A stretch of 64,000 nucleotides of DNA from Thiohalomonas denitrificans (GCA_020725115.1 DYFR01000002.1:107871-171870), one strand, 5' to 3'; positions 19,618 to 31,159 are shown, counted from the first letter of the stretch. Numbers and translations: made by a program. The notes: a model not told the origin generated them from the letters alone.

Positions 19618-20190
19618 TTAGCCGAACAGCGCCTTGATATCCACGTCCTTCTTCTCTTCCTCGCTGAACTCCAGCAGCTGCTTCGGACCGAAGTTGAACA
19701 TGCGCGCGATGATGACGTCGGGGAACTGCTCGATGCGCACGTTGTTGACGTTGACGCTCTCGTTGTAGAACTCGCGCCGGTCGGCGATGGCGTTCTCCAG
19801 CCCGGAGATGCGGTGCTGCAGATGCTGGAAGTTTTCGTTGGCCTTGAGATCGGGATAGGCCTCGGCCACGGCGAACAGGTTGCCCAGGCCGAGGCGCATC
19901 TGCGTCTCCGCCTGACCCAGCGCGCCGACGTCGCCGCGCTCTCGCGCCGCCGCCACCGAGGAACGCGCCTGCATCACCTTCTCCAGGGTCTCCTGCTCGA
20001 ACTTCATGTACTGCTTGCACACCTCGACCAGCTTGGGCAGCTCGTCGTGACGCTGCTTGAGCAGCACGTCGATGTTGGACCAGGCCTTGGCCACGGCATG
20101 CTTGAGCGTCACCAGGTTGTTGTAGATGGCGATGACGTAGATAAGGACGACTGCGAGTATGCCCAAAGTGATGAAACCGCCGATGCTCAT
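19618..20190 (-). CDS. lemA: LemA family protein
   Basis: A 190-residue membrane-anchored coiled-coil protein. The N-terminal helix (about residues 4-24, ITLGILAVVLIYVIAIYN) is followed by the family signature VAKAWSNIDVLLKQRHDELP and long amphipathic helices. LemA proteins are widespread and their function is unclear; they are exported with the C-terminal part outside the cytoplasm. The start is a strong ATG (MSIGGFITLG). It is transcribed toward the GIDE-domain gene, with a family A repeat between. Confidence 0.92.
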   Translation of the reverse strand: MSIGGFITLGILAVVLIYVIAIYNNLVTLKHAVAKAWSNIDVLLKQRHDELPKLVEVCKQYMKFEQETLEKVMQARSSVAAARERGDVGALGQAETQMRLGLGNLFAVAEAYPDLKANENFQHLQHRISGLENAIADRREFYNESVNVNNVRIEQFPDVIIARMFNFGPKQLLEFSEEEKKDVDIKALFG

Positions 20191-20259
20191 GCCGCGCTCC
20201 CTGGTTATTGGTGTGGGTATGGGGGTGCAGTTTCGGGGTTTTCGTCGCGGGGTTCAACC

Positions 20260-20856
20260 TCAGGCGTAAAGATCGATTTGCGGCGTCGCGGCGTTGTCGC
20301 TCTGCTCCTCGGGCGCGGCGGTCTCCAGCGCCTGTTGCAGGCGGGCCTCCATGGCCATGCGCGCGGCCTGCGCCGCCACGGCACGGTCCTGTCCCGAGGG
20401 CTGCGCCGGCGCCAGCGCCGCGCGCTGGATCTGCTCCGCCTTGCGCTGGGTCGCCACCGGGTCCCCCGGCACCGCCGAGGTGTCGATACCCACCTCGCCG
20501 CCCACCGCGTAGAACCGCCCGTCGGGGCCGCGCTGGTAACTGAAGGCGGCTCCGCTGCGCACCAGCCCGGCACCCGCCGCCACATGGGCCAGCTCATGGG
20601 CGCGCACCTCGCGATCCCGCGCCTGCAACTGCTGCAGAACCTGGCGCTCCTCGGGTGACTGGCTGGTCTCCTGCCCTTGCCCGGTCGACCGGGCCTCCTG
20701 TCGTGTGTCCGGCGTACCAGTCTCCTGACTCTGCCCGGCGGACATCCCAGACCCGCGCGCCGCTACCGCCTCCGGACCGGAAGCGCCGGCCACGGCAGAC
20801 CGCTCCCCCGCCGGGCGGGGATAGAGGGCAAAGGGACTGGCGGCGGCAATCTGCAT
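20260..20856 (-). CDS. SprA-related putative metalloprotease family protein
   Basis: A 198-residue protein with a long low-complexity Gln/Glu/Ser/Thr-rich N-terminal half and a conserved core. The core holds the zinc-protease-like motif VRAHELAHVAAGAG, then the phrases YQRGPDGRFYAVGGEVGIDT and VPGDPVATQRKAEQIQRAAL. This set matches the SprA-related family (PF12118), often described as putative metalloproteases. No signal peptide is seen. It reads in the same direction as lemA, but a separate promoter is likely because of the 69-base gap. Confidence 0.82.
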   Translation of the reverse strand: MQIAAASPFALYPRPAGERSAVAGASGPEAVAARGSGMSAGQSQETGTPDTRQEARSTGQGQETSQSPEERQVLQQLQARDREVRAHELAHVAAGAGLVRSGAAFSYQRGPDGRFYAVGGEVGIDTSAVPGDPVATQRKAEQIQRAALAPAQPSGQDRAVAAQAARMAMEARLQQALETAAPEEQSDNAATPQIDLYA

Positions 20857-20937
20857 ATATGGATTTTAGCCAAGGGGATGAGCGCGGTCACCCCGGCGGA
20901 ACACGCTGCCACCGGGACTGCGCCTGAAGGCAACTCC

Positions 20938-20974
20938 GTAGGATGATGTAGAGCGTAGCGAAACCCATCCTGCA
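20938..20974. repeat. Short palindrome gtaggatg...catcctgc
   Basis: The hairpin arms ggatg and catcc flank a centre containing gagcgtagcgaaacc. The sequence belongs to a type of intergenic repeat common in bacteria. It lies between the SprA-like gene and the flavin reductase gene, a 161-base gap in which I see nothing else. Confidence 0.5.
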
Positions 20975-21017
20975 TAGACCTCCGGGGAAAATCCCAACCG
21001 GCGGCATCTCTCCGACA

Positions 21018-21554
21018 CTACTTCATCCGTGACTTGATCCTGAACCTCTCGCCCGCCGCAAAGAAGTTGCCGCGTCCTTCATGATGAAGGGTGCGCGGAT
21101 TCTTCACCGCCGCATCGCGCCAGGCCTGCACCAGCTCCAGCACGAAGAAGCAGTACGCGTTGACCATGCGGGTATCCACCACGCGGCACTCCAGATTGGC
21201 ATAGCACTCGGCGATGAGCGGCGCCCCGACCTGCCGCGCCGGTTTGGCCGTCAGGCCGAAGCGGGCGAACTTGTCCACCTCCGCCCCGCTGGTATTGCCG
21301 CAACCCACCACCTGCTCGGCCAGCTCCACCGTGGGGATGTTGATGACGCATTCCTTGGTCGCCTTCAACGCGGCAAAGGAAAAGTCGCGGTTGCTCACCA
21401 CACAGCCCACCAGCGGCGGCTCGAACTCCAGCATCGTGTGCCAGGACATGGCCATGACATTGGCGCGGCCCTTGTGCACAGTGGTCAGCAACACCACCGG
21501 ACCGGGTTCGAGCAGGGTATAGACCTTGGAGAGTGGGAGGGAACGCTTGGCCAT
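21018..21554 (-). CDS. Flavin reductase family protein (FMN-binding split barrel)
   Basis: A 178-residue protein of the flavoredoxin/flavin-reductase-like type. Seen: the N-terminal PGPVVLLTTVHKGRANVMAMSW, the FMN-contact phrase VGCVVSNRDFSFAALKAT, and ECVINIPTVELAEQV. Members bind FMN and reduce flavin or transfer electrons; a specific partner cannot be inferred. The product resembles the Desulfovibrio flavoredoxin group in length and order of motifs. Its start is about 25 bases from the first REP-like hairpin of the adjacent transposase locus. Confidence 0.85.
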   Translation of the reverse strand: MAKRSLPLSKVYTLLEPGPVVLLTTVHKGRANVMAMSWHTMLEFEPPLVGCVVSNRDFSFAALKATKECVINIPTVELAEQVVGCGNTSGAEVDKFARFGLTAKPARQVGAPLIAECYANLECRVVDTRMVNAYCFFVLELVQAWRDAAVKNPRTLHHEGRGNFFAAGERFRIKSRMK

Positions 21555-21577
21555 GGTGGTCTCGATAAACGACAGAT

Positions 21578-21648
21578 GTTGGGCTTCCTGCGTCAGCCCA
21601 ACCTACATCGTGATGGGTGGTAGGTTGGGCTGACGCAGGAAGCCCAAC
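21578..21648. repeat. Pair of inverted REP-like hairpins (copies 1 and 2) flanking the RAYT gene
   Basis: Two copies of the same 29-base unit in opposite orientation: 21578-21606 (gttgggcttcctgcgtcagc and on to cctac) and 21620-21648 (gtaggttgggctgacgcagg and on). Each unit is itself a hairpin with an 8-base stem gttgggct/agcccaac and a 9-base loop. The second copy ends two bases from the transposase stop. This is the paired arrangement expected of a BIME. Confidence 0.9.
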
Positions 21649-21650
21649 AC

Positions 21651-22193
21651 TCACCGCTCGCCGCAACCACCCAGCTCATCGCAAATACCACCACCCCAAT
21701 CCGCCGCCACCATCCCCCGCTCGATATATCTGTGCAAGGTCGAGTGCGGCCAATCGGCGGCGCACGACACCCAGCCGTGCTTCACCGGGTTGTAATGCAC
21801 ATAATCCACATGCCGTGCCAAATCATCGGCATCGCGAATCTGGTGTTCCCAATAGCGCCGCTGCCAGATGCCCCGCTCGCGCCTGGCCTGCCTGCTCGCG
21901 CCGATGGATTCGGTCTTGTCCAGCACGCGGGAGAATCCCGCCTTGATCAATGACCAGCGTAAGGGATAGTCGGCATCATCGGGAGGCAAGCGCCAGACGG
22001 CGTGCAGATGTTCGGGCAACACCACCATCGCGACGATGGCAAAAGGATGGCGGGCCTTTACCTTGGTAACCACGGCACGCAGGTCGTCGATGTGCCGTAT
22101 CAGGATATCGGAGTGGCGATCGGCCAGATTGACCGTGAAGAACCAGGTCCCGCCGGGTGTCTTGGCGCGTCGGTAATACATATGTCTTTCCAC
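21651..22193 (-). mobile_element. REP-associated tyrosine transposase (RAYT, Y1/TnpA_REP family)
   Basis: A coding gene of 180 residues. It has the HUH motif in VVLPEHLHAVWRLP and the catalytic tyrosine region HVDYVHYNPVKHGWV, as in the IS200/IS605-related RAYT family. These enzymes act on REP hairpins. Identical 29-base hairpin units lie 2 bases after its stop and 12 bases before its start, with a fourth copy 0.4 kb upstream. This makes it a likely domesticated transposase with its own REP substrate. Confidence 0.9.
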
Positions 22194-22205
22194 CTCCGTG
22201 TGGAT

Positions 22206-22234
22206 GTTGGGCTTCCTGCGTCAGCCCAACCTAC
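22206..22234. repeat. REP-like hairpin unit (copy 3), upstream of the RAYT gene
   Basis: A 29-base unit identical to the one at 21578-21606 and in the same orientation. It ends 21 bases before the end of the small low-GC gene at 22255-22548. Confidence 0.88.
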
Positions 22235-22254
22235 AAGTTACGACCTCAGTGAAA

Positions 22255-22548
22255 TCACAAGATAATATCACCGTACCCCCACAACAATGTTCCCAACACA
22301 ATGCATGGTAGAGAGTAGCGCGTGTAAAGAGACTTCAGTCGGTATGAAAATAACTTTTGTTCAGGGTCAGTGCGTATCGAATCGTCATAGTGAACAATAT
22401 ACGCACCAACAACAGCCATTACTGCGCCAAAACGTTGAGCCCAATGCATTCCGGGTTTAGTCAAATCCGCCACGACCGACATCATCAGGCCGATAAGCAT
22501 CAAAACCACGGGTAAATACACATTAACGACCGGAGAATTTTTCACCAC
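22255..22548 (-). CDS. Small hypothetical membrane protein of low GC content
   Basis: About 97 residues with three predicted membrane segments: VNVYLPVVLMLIGLMMSVV, RFGAVMAVVGAYIVHY and LPCIVLGTLLWGYGDIIL. A polar loop, DDSIRTDPEQKLFSYRLKSL, follows the second. I chose a GTG start at 22548 because an AGAGGA ribosome site lies just upstream and the longer frame would be translated from a REP hairpin. Base composition is visibly more AT-rich than its neighbours. It sits between two REP copies, so it may have arrived with the RAYT locus. No family recognised. Confidence 0.6.
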   Translation of the reverse strand: MVKNSPVVNVYLPVVLMLIGLMMSVVADLTKPGMHWAQRFGAVMAVVGAYIVHYDDSIRTDPEQKLFSYRLKSLYTRYSLPCIVLGTLLWGYGDIIL

Positions 22549-22565
22549 ACATCCTCTTGTAGCAC

Positions 22566-22594
22566 GTAGGTTGGGCTGACGCAGGAAGCCCAAC
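22566..22594. repeat. REP-like hairpin unit (copy 4)
   Basis: A 29-base unit identical to copy 2 and opposite to copy 3. Together copies 3 and 4 bracket the low-GC gene at 22255-22548 as an inverted pair. Confidence 0.88.
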
Positions 22595-22641
22595 ATCCCT
22601 TCTCCCTGCCGAATATACGGCAATCGAACGGGCAGACAAAC

Positions 22642-25152
22642 TCAACTGCGCGGCTTTGCCCGCGCCGTCGGCGTCGCGGTCCACGGGTCATCGGGCCAGG
22701 GGTGTTTCGGATAGCGGCCCTTCAATTCCTTTTTCACTTCCGCGTAGGTGCGTTCCCAAAAGCCTTTCAGGTCTTGCGTCACCTGGATCGGGCGCTGTGC
22801 CGGGGAGAGCAGGTGCAGCATGACGGCGACCTTGCCGTTCGCCACGCGCGGGGTGTCGGCGAGGCCGAACAGTTCCTGCAACTTCACCGCCAGCACCGGC
22901 GGCTGACCCGGCTCGTAGTGCAGGCGCTTGCGTGAGCCGCTGGGGACGGTGAGATGGGTCGGCGCCTCGGCATCCAGTCGCTGCGCGCGCTCCCAGCCCA
23001 GGCTGTCGCGCAGGATGGCGTGCAGGTCGAGTTTGGCGAGATGACTGCGGCGGCTCATGCCGTTGAGGTAGGGCGCGAGCCACTGTTCCAGCGTGGCAAG
23101 CAGCGCGGCATCGGACAGGTCGGGCCAGCCGTCCTGGGGGCACCACTGGCGCAATGACTCCACCCGCGCCTGTAGCTGGCGCGTCTCATCCTCCCACGGC
23201 AACACCTCCAGCCCCATGGCGCGGATGCCTTCCAGCAGAGCGGCGCCCATGCGCTCCGGCGCGGCCTTGTCCAGGGTTGCGCTTTCCAGCTCCAGCGCGC
23301 CGAGGCCGCGCACGCGCCGTGCCACCACCGCCTCGCTCGCCGCATCCCAGCGCACCTCTTCACGCCATTGCAGACGCGCGGCGTGTACCTGTTCCAGCTC
23401 GGCCAGGGTGATGGCGGCGGCACTGCGGATGCGGCTGTCGTCGCCGGCGCCGTCCAGTTCGGCGGCGACGATGTAGGGCTGGCGCGCCAGCGGGCTATGG
23501 GTCTCCACTTTGGCGCCGCGGCCGTTGGCGAGCAGGTAGCGGCCGTCGCTGCCGCGCTGCCGCGCCACGCGGTCCGGATAGGCCAGCGCCAGCAGCAGGC
23601 CGCTGTCGTGGATATGAGCGGCGTCGGGGGCCTGGGCCTCGACCAGATGCCGCCACTGCCGTGCGGCCCGCTCCACCGCGGCGCAGGCGTTGGGGTCGGC
23701 ATCGAAGCGGCGCGCGCCGTCGCGGCCGTCGCGGCGATGGGCCTGCACCGCCTCCAGCCGCACCGAAAAATCACAACTGCGTTCGTGCGGCGGGCCGCGC
23801 AGGATGTCGCGTTCGGACAGCAGGGCCGCCACGTCGCAGGCCAGCCCGGCAAGACCTAGCGGCTTGGCGCGCAGCAGCATGTGCGACAGGCGCGGATGCA
23901 GCGGCAGCGCCGCCATCTCGCGGCCCAGGGCGGTGATGCGGCCCTCGCCGTCCAGGGCCTCCAGTTCGGTGAGCAGGGCGTTGGCCTGACTCAGGGCGCC
24001 GGCGGGCGGCGCGTCCAGCCAGCGCAAGGCGGCGGCATCGCGCACGCCCCACTGCGCCAGGTCCAGGGCCAGCGGGGCCAGGTCGGCGCTGGCGATCTCC
24101 GGCACGGCAAAGGGGATCAGGCCGCGCTGGATGCCCTCGCTCCACAGCCGGTAGCAGACGCCGGGGCCGAGGCGGCCGGCACGGCCGGCGCGCTGATCGG
24201 CACTGGCGCGGGAGACGCGCACCAGCTCCAGCCGGGTCAGGCCGCTGCGCGGGTCGAAGCGCGGCACCCGCGCCCAGCCGCTGTCCACCACCACGCGCAC
24301 GCCCTCGATGGTGAGCGAGGTCTCGGCGATGTTGGTGGCAAGAACCACCTTCCGCTTTCCCGCCGGGTCGGGGAGGATGGCGCGCTGCTGCTCGGGCAGC
24401 GGCAGGTCGCCGTAGAGGGGATGCAGCTGCACCGGGGCATCGGCCAGCAGCTCCGCCACGCGGCGGATCTCGCCGGAGCCGGGCAGGAACACCAGCACGT
24501 CCCCCTCCGTCTCGCCCAGGGCGCGGCGCACCGCCGCGGCGGCGATGTCCGCCGGGCGGCCGTCCGGCTCGCTGTTCAGATAGCGGATGTCCACCGGCCA
24601 GGCGCGGCCCTCGCTGGTCAGAATCGGCGCGTCGAGCAGTTTGGCGATGGCGGCACCGTCCAGGGTGGCGGACATCACCAGCAGGGTGAGGTCGTCGCGC
24701 AGGGCCTCGCCGGCGTCCAGGCACAGCGCCAGGGCGAGGTCGCTGTGCAGGTGGCGTTCGTGGAACTCGTCGAAGATGACCAGGCCGACGCCGGCCAGCT
24801 CCGGGTCGGATTGCAGGCGCCGGGTGAGGATGCCCTCGGTGACCACCTCGATGCGGGTGCGGGCGGAGACCTTGTGCTCGAAGCGCACCCGGTAGCCCAC
24901 CGTCTCCCCCACCGCCTCGCCGAGCAGGGACGCCATGCGCGCCGCCGCCGCCCGCGCCGCCAGCCGGCGCGGCTCCAGCATCAGAATCCGCCTGCCGGCC
25001 AGCCAGGGCTCCTCCAGCAGGGCCAGCGGCACCGCCGTGGTCTTGCCGGCGCCGGGCGGGGCCTGCAACACCAGCCGGCGGCCGGGACCGAGCCGGTTTT
25101 TGACTTCGGGCAAAATAGTATAAATGGGTAGCGGGTTCATGGCGGTGCTCAT
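22642..25152 (-). CDS. hrpB: ATP-dependent helicase HrpB
   Basis: An 836-residue DEAH-type RNA helicase-like protein. Walker A is APPGAGKTTAVPLALL, motif II is VIFDEFHERHLHSDLALAL (DEFH rather than DEAH, as is usual in HrpB), and motif VI is RVSRASADQRAGRAGRLGPG. The C-terminal part with GRYLLANGRGAKVETHSPLA and HYEPGQPPVLAVKLQELFGL is specific to HrpB. Its role is unclear; deletion in other bacteria gives mild phenotypes. The start may be the ATG at 25152 or the one four codons later. The minus-strand position and flanking repeats make it monocistronic. Confidence 0.95.
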   Translation of the reverse strand: MSTAMNPLPIYTILPEVKNRLGPGRRLVLQAPPGAGKTTAVPLALLEEPWLAGRRILMLEPRRLAARAAAARMASLLGEAVGETVGYRVRFEHKVSARTRIEVVTEGILTRRLQSDPELAGVGLVIFDEFHERHLHSDLALALCLDAGEALRDDLTLLVMSATLDGAAIAKLLDAPILTSEGRAWPVDIRYLNSEPDGRPADIAAAAVRRALGETEGDVLVFLPGSGEIRRVAELLADAPVQLHPLYGDLPLPEQQRAILPDPAGKRKVVLATNIAETSLTIEGVRVVVDSGWARVPRFDPRSGLTRLELVRVSRASADQRAGRAGRLGPGVCYRLWSEGIQRGLIPFAVPEIASADLAPLALDLAQWGVRDAAALRWLDAPPAGALSQANALLTELEALDGEGRITALGREMAALPLHPRLSHMLLRAKPLGLAGLACDVAALLSERDILRGPPHERSCDFSVRLEAVQAHRRDGRDGARRFDADPNACAAVERAARQWRHLVEAQAPDAAHIHDSGLLLALAYPDRVARQRGSDGRYLLANGRGAKVETHSPLARQPYIVAAELDGAGDDSRIRSAAAITLAELEQVHAARLQWREEVRWDAASEAVVARRVRGLGALELESATLDKAAPERMGAALLEGIRAMGLEVLPWEDETRQLQARVESLRQWCPQDGWPDLSDAALLATLEQWLAPYLNGMSRRSHLAKLDLHAILRDSLGWERAQRLDAEAPTHLTVPSGSRKRLHYEPGQPPVLAVKLQELFGLADTPRVANGKVAVMLHLLSPAQRPIQVTQDLKGFWERTYAEVKKELKGRYPKHPWPDDPWTATPTARAKPRS

Positions 25153-25249
25153 AAAGGGGAAATTGTACCGCAGATGATCAAGCCGCCCTTTTGTGCCAAG
25201 CTTCAGGCACGGCTGTATTTCTCATACCGCAAAGTGAAAGGAGAGTCGT

Positions 25250-25708
25250 ATGGAAAATATGTGGGTTTTGGTTGCCAACGGCAGCGAGGCTCGGGTATTC
25301 AATCTGGCCAAACGCAGCGACGGGCTGAAGCTGGTCAGCGAACATCTCCATCCCACCAGTCGCATGAAAGGGGAAAAACTCGCCTCGGACCGGCCCGGTA
25401 CCTACAAGGACGACAGCAGCAGCATGAGCAGCGGCAGCGGCTATGAGGAAGCGACATCACCCAAGGACTACGAAATCGATCGCTTCGCTCACGAGTTGGC
25501 CGGCATCCTCAACAGTGGGCGCACTGCCAACAGCTACGGCAAGCTGGCCGTCGTCGCCCCGCCCGCCTTCCGCGGCATGCTCAACAAGCACATGAACGAC
25601 CAGGTGAAAAAACTGGTCAGCCAGCAAGTCGACAAGGACTACACCAAGGTCAACGAACGCGACCTGCTGGGACAGCTCGAACCGCATCTGTTCCCGCTGG
25701 TCTCCTGA
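25250..25708 (+). CDS. Host attachment family protein (PF10116/PF18856-like)
   Basis: A 152-residue protein beginning MENMWVLVANGSEARVFNLA. It has the middle part LVSEHLHPTSRMKGEKLASDRPG and the C-terminal KLAVVAPPAFRGMLNKHMND, the usual layout of proteins annotated as required for attachment to host cells. Despite the name, most members are in free-living bacteria and resemble the eRF1-like baeRF proteins, so a direct role in host contact is not implied. A GGAGAG ribosome site precedes it, and a strong intrinsic terminator follows. Confidence 0.85.
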   Translation: MENMWVLVANGSEARVFNLAKRSDGLKLVSEHLHPTSRMKGEKLASDRPGTYKDDSSSMSSGSGYEEATSPKDYEIDRFAHELAGILNSGRTANSYGKLAVVAPPAFRGMLNKHMNDQVKKLVSQQVDKDYTKVNERDLLGQLEPHLFPLVS

Positions 25709-25723
25709 CCGGCATCAAGCGAA

Positions 25724-25747
25724 GGGGGAGCCGAGGCTCCCCCTTTT
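25724..25747 (+). terminator. Rho-independent terminator of the host-attachment-family gene
   Basis: The stem gggggagcc (25724-25732) pairs with ggctccccc (25735-25743) with a very short loop and is followed at once by TTTT. It lies 15 bases after the stop codon. Confidence 0.88.
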
Positions 25748-25775
25748 CATTCCGGCACACCCCAGTCTTCCTGTC

Positions 25776-25810
25776 GTAGGTCGGGTTAGCGACAGCGTAA
25801 CCCGACCTAC
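25776..25810. repeat. Perfect palindromic repeat gtaggtcgggtta...taacccgacctac
   Basis: A perfect 13-base stem with a 9-base loop (gcgacagcg). It resembles the RAYT-linked units in general design but differs in sequence (gtcgggtta versus gttgggct). It lies just before the convergent bioA stop and may be a second REP family or a bidirectional terminator. Confidence 0.8.
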
Positions 25811-25814
25811 ATTA

Positions 25815-27203
25815 TCAAAACAGCAGAGTCGCCGTGGCACTCGATGCGTCCGACCCGTCGTTCACGGCAACATCGATACTCTCCGTCATCACCTGCGCCA
25901 GGAATTGGATCTGCTCCGGCGTGATGACGTAGGGCGGCATCATGTAGCTGACGTTGCCGAGCGGCCGCAGCAGTGCCCCGCGTGACAGCGCATGCTGATA
26001 CAGGCGCACGCCGCGCCGCTCCTGCCACGGATACGGCGTGCGGCTTGCCTTGTCCTTCACCATCTCCACCGCCAGGATCATGCCCGTCTGGCGCACCTCG
26101 GCCACGTGCGGATGGTCGCGCAGGTGTACCGTGGCACGCGCCATCTCGGCGGCAAGTTCCTTGTTGCGCTCGATGACCTTGTCTTCGGCGAAGATGTCGA
26201 GCGTGGCCAGCGCCGCGCTGCACGCCAGCGGGTTGCCGGTGTAGGAATGGGAGTGCAGAAAGGCGGAGAGGCGCGCGTAATCGTCGTAGAACGCCTGGTA
26301 CACCGTGTCGTGGGTCAACACCACCGACATCGGCAGATAGCCGCCGGTAAGTCCCTTGGACAGGCACATGAAATCCGGCGTGATGCCGGCCTGTTCGCAG
26401 GCGAACATCGTCCCGGTGCGGCCGAAGCCGACGGCGATCTCGTCGGCGATGAGATGCACGCCGTGCCGATCGCAGGCCGCGCGCAGCAACTTGAGATACA
26501 CCGGGTCATACATGCGCATGCCGCCGGCGCACTGCACCAGCGGCTCGACGATCACCGCGCACACCTCGTGCGCATGCCGTTCCAGTGCCTGCTCCATATG
26601 GGCGAAGGCGCGCACCGAATAGTCGGCGCAGCTCTCCCCCGCCTCGCGCTGATAGCAGTCCGGTGACGGCACGGTGATCGGCGTCAGCAGCAGCGGGTGA
26701 TAGGTTTCCTTGAACAGCGACACATCGCCCACCGACAGCGCGCCCAGGGTTTCACCGTGATAGCTGCCGGCCAGGTTGATGAAGCGCGTCTTGCTCTTCT
26801 GCCCCACGTTCTGCCAGTAATGGAAGCTCATCTTGAGCGCCACTTCGATGGCGGCCGAGCCGTTGTCGGCATAGAAACAGTGATTGAGCCCCGGCGGCGT
26901 CAGCCCGATCAGCCGTTCCGACAGACGTACCACCGGTTCATGGGTAAAACCGGCGAGAATCACATGCTCCAGCTCGTCGAGCTGCGCCTTCACCGCATTG
27001 TTGATGCGCGGATTGGCATGACCGAACAGATTCACCCACCACGAGCTGATGGCATCGAGATAGCGCCGGCCCTCGAAGTCCTCCAGCCACACGCCATCGC
27101 CGCGACGGACGGGGATCATCGGCAGTTGTTCGTGATCCTTCATCTGGGTGCAGGGATGCCACACCACGGACAGATCGCGTCTGGCCCAGTCGTGGTTGTT
27201 CAT
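25815..27203 (-). CDS. bioA: Adenosylmethionine-8-amino-7-oxononanoate transaminase
   Basis: A PLP enzyme of biotin synthesis that makes 7,8-diaminopelargonate. The 462-residue product starts [20 protein letters not shown] and has the BioA phrases [20 protein letters not shown] and [20 protein letters not shown], the Asp in [20 protein letters not shown] and the PLP lysine in [15 protein letters not shown]. The C-terminal tail ([19 protein letters not shown]) is weakly conserved. The start overlaps the stop of ubiA by four bases (ATGA). No other bio genes are in the window. Confidence 0.95.
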   Translation of the reverse strand: MNNHDWARRDLSVVWHPCTQMKDHEQLPMIPVRRGDGVWLEDFEGRRYLDAISSWWVNLFGHANPRINNAVKAQLDELEHVILAGFTHEPVVRLSERLIGLTPPGLNHCFYADNGSAAIEVALKMSFHYWQNVGQKSKTRFINLAGSYHGETLGALSVGDVSLFKETYHPLLLTPITVPSPDCYQREAGESCADYSVRAFAHMEQALERHAHEVCAVIVEPLVQCAGGMRMYDPVYLKLLRAACDRHGVHLIADEIAVGFGRTGTMFACEQAGITPDFMCLSKGLTGGYLPMSVVLTHDTVYQAFYDDYARLSAFLHSHSYTGNPLACSAALATLDIFAEDKVIERNKELAAEMARATVHLRDHPHVAEVRQTGMILAVEMVKDKASRTPYPWQERRGVRLYQHALSRGALLRPLGNVSYMMPPYVITPEQIQFLAQVMTESIDVAVNDGSDASSATATLLF

Positions 27204-28066
27204 GTCAGGAGATAGTGCAGCGCGATGCCGATGAAGATCGACGCGCCGAGATAGTGATTGTTGAGAAAGGCGCGGAAGCATTGCTGCGGGTCACGGCCGC
27301 TGATCAGGTACTGTTCGTATACGGCAAAGCCGGCGGCCGCCAGCAGACCGAGGTAATACCAGACGCTCAGGTCAAAACTGAGTCCGGCCAGCACAAACAG
27401 CCCGAACATCACCCCCTGCATCAGGCCGATGATCAGGCGGTCGTGGCGGCCGAACAGGATCGCCGAGGACTTCACGCCAATCTTCAAATCATCCTCGCGA
27501 TCGGCCATGGCGTACATAGTGTCGTAGACCAGCGACCAGAACACGTTGGCGATGAAGAACAGCCAGGCGGCAGGCGGCACCTCGCCCAGCTGCGCGGCGA
27601 AGGCCATGGGCACCGCCCAACCGAAGGCCACGCCCAGATAGGCCTGCGGCAGATAGGTGTAGCGCTTGGTGAACGGGTAGCTGGCGGCGAGCAGCACGCC
27701 GATGAAGGACAACTGAATGGTGAGCGGATTCATCAGCAGCACCAGGGCGAAGGCCGCCAGCGACAGCACGGCGAACACCCACACCGCCTCGCGCGGCCGG
27801 ATGGTGCCGGCGGCCAGCGGGCGCTGTTTGGTGCGGCTGACGTGCAGGTCGATGTGCCGATCGGCGTAATCGTTGATGGCGCAGCCGGCGGAGCGCATCA
27901 GCACCGTGCCCAGCATGAACACCACGAACACCAGCAGGTCCGGCCGGCCCTCGCCCGCCACCCACAACGCCCACAGCATCGGCCACATCACCAGATAGAT
28001 GCCGATGGGACGATCGAGGCGGATGAGGCGCACGTACTCACGCAGACGCTGGGTGATGACCGACAC
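27200..28066 (-). CDS. ubiA: 4-hydroxybenzoate octaprenyltransferase
   Basis: A membrane prenyltransferase of ubiquinone synthesis. The 288-residue product has the aspartate-rich motif [20 protein letters not shown] and the second motif [19 protein letters not shown], with seven to nine helices. I chose the GTG at 28066 because a GGAGAA site precedes it and the sequence then fits the family; the longer frame would run through a repeat and the divergent gene. It shares a four-base overlap with bioA, an unusual operon partner. It implies the organism makes ubiquinone. Confidence 0.93.
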   Translation of the reverse strand: MSVITQRLREYVRLIRLDRPIGIYLVMWPMLWALWVAGEGRPDLLVFVVFMLGTVLMRSAGCAINDYADRHIDLHVSRTKQRPLAAGTIRPREAVWVFAVLSLAAFALVLLMNPLTIQLSFIGVLLAASYPFTKRYTYLPQAYLGVAFGWAVPMAFAAQLGEVPPAAWLFFIANVFWSLVYDTMYAMADREDDLKIGVKSSAILFGRHDRLIIGLMQGVMFGLFVLAGLSFDLSVWYYLGLLAAAGFAVYEQYLISGRDPQQCFRAFLNNHYLGASIFIGIALHYLLT

Positions 28067-28097
28067 AAAATTCTCCGCAGACGACAAATACAACACC

Positions 28098-28149
28098 GTA
28101 GGAACCCACTCCGTGGGCGAAAGATTCGCCGAGAGGACTCGGCTCCTAC
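28098..28149. repeat. Palindromic repeat gtaggaacccactcc...ggctcctac (family E, copy 2)
   Basis: The reverse complement resembles the repeat at 18436-18486 over its whole length. Outer arms gtaggaacc and ggctcctac and inner arms ggcgaa/ttcgcc are complementary. It lies in the divergent region between ubiA and the P-type ATPase, where both promoters must also be. Confidence 0.8.
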
Positions 28150-28268
28150 AATTTGAGAAGGCGCACAGTGTAGCGAGTTGGCCCACAAAAATCAGGTGGA
28201 TGAAACTCCCCTGCCGTACGGGCATCATACTGTCACTGGTCAAGAACAATCCGCAGGGAGCTCCACCG

Positions 28269-30983
<2,715 letters not shown>

Positions 30984-31008
30984 GTACCAGCTAGACGCGG
31001 GAGATCCT

Positions 31009-31083
31009 TTACCGCCGCGGCGGCCGGATGGCCCACACCACCAGCGCCACCAGCGCTGCCAGGATGATCAGCTCCACCAACAT
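31009..31083 (-). CDS. Very small predicted membrane peptide (24 residues)
   Basis: An ATG at 31083 with a strong GGAGG site a few bases before it opens a 24-residue frame: MLVELIILAALVALVVW followed by AIRPPRR. This is a single hydrophobic helix with a basic C-terminal tail, as in known small membrane proteins. It lies between the P-type ATPase and the tetR gene, convergent with the former. Similar short genes next to transporters sometimes regulate them, but no such role is shown here. Confidence 0.45.
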   Translation of the reverse strand: MLVELIILAALVALVVWAIRPPRR

Positions 31084-31101
31084 ACCGCCTCCCCGCCACC
31101 C

Positions 31102-31131
31102 TTGACAGGGTGGCTGAATTTAGCCTAGTTT
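31102..31131 (+). promoter_or_regulatory. Candidate promoter of the tetR gene
   Basis: A perfect TTGACA (31102-31107) and a weak -10 (tagttt, 31126-31131, 18-base spacing) lie immediately before the palindromic operator at 31133. Repressor binding would cover the start site. Confidence 0.45.
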
Positions 31132-31132
31132 A

Positions 31133-31148
31133 GAACGAACGTTCGGTT
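31133..31148. promoter_or_regulatory. TetR-type operator upstream of tetR
   Basis: gaacgaacgttcggtt is a near-perfect palindrome. It is 11 bases upstream of the tetR start and matches the operator before the DsrE gene at 31793-31806, which suggests autoregulation by this repressor. Confidence 0.75.
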
Positions 31149-31159
31149 TTGGTGAGATC

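Noticed and set aside
22548-22623. N-terminal extension of the small low-GC gene
   Set aside because: Residues LGFLRQPNLRA would be translated from a REP hairpin, and a GTG with a ribosome site lies inside.
23881-25131. 416-residue plus-strand frame opposite hrpB
   Set aside because: Shadow frame of hrpB; composition dominated by Gln, Ala, Gly and Arg, with no recognisable motif.
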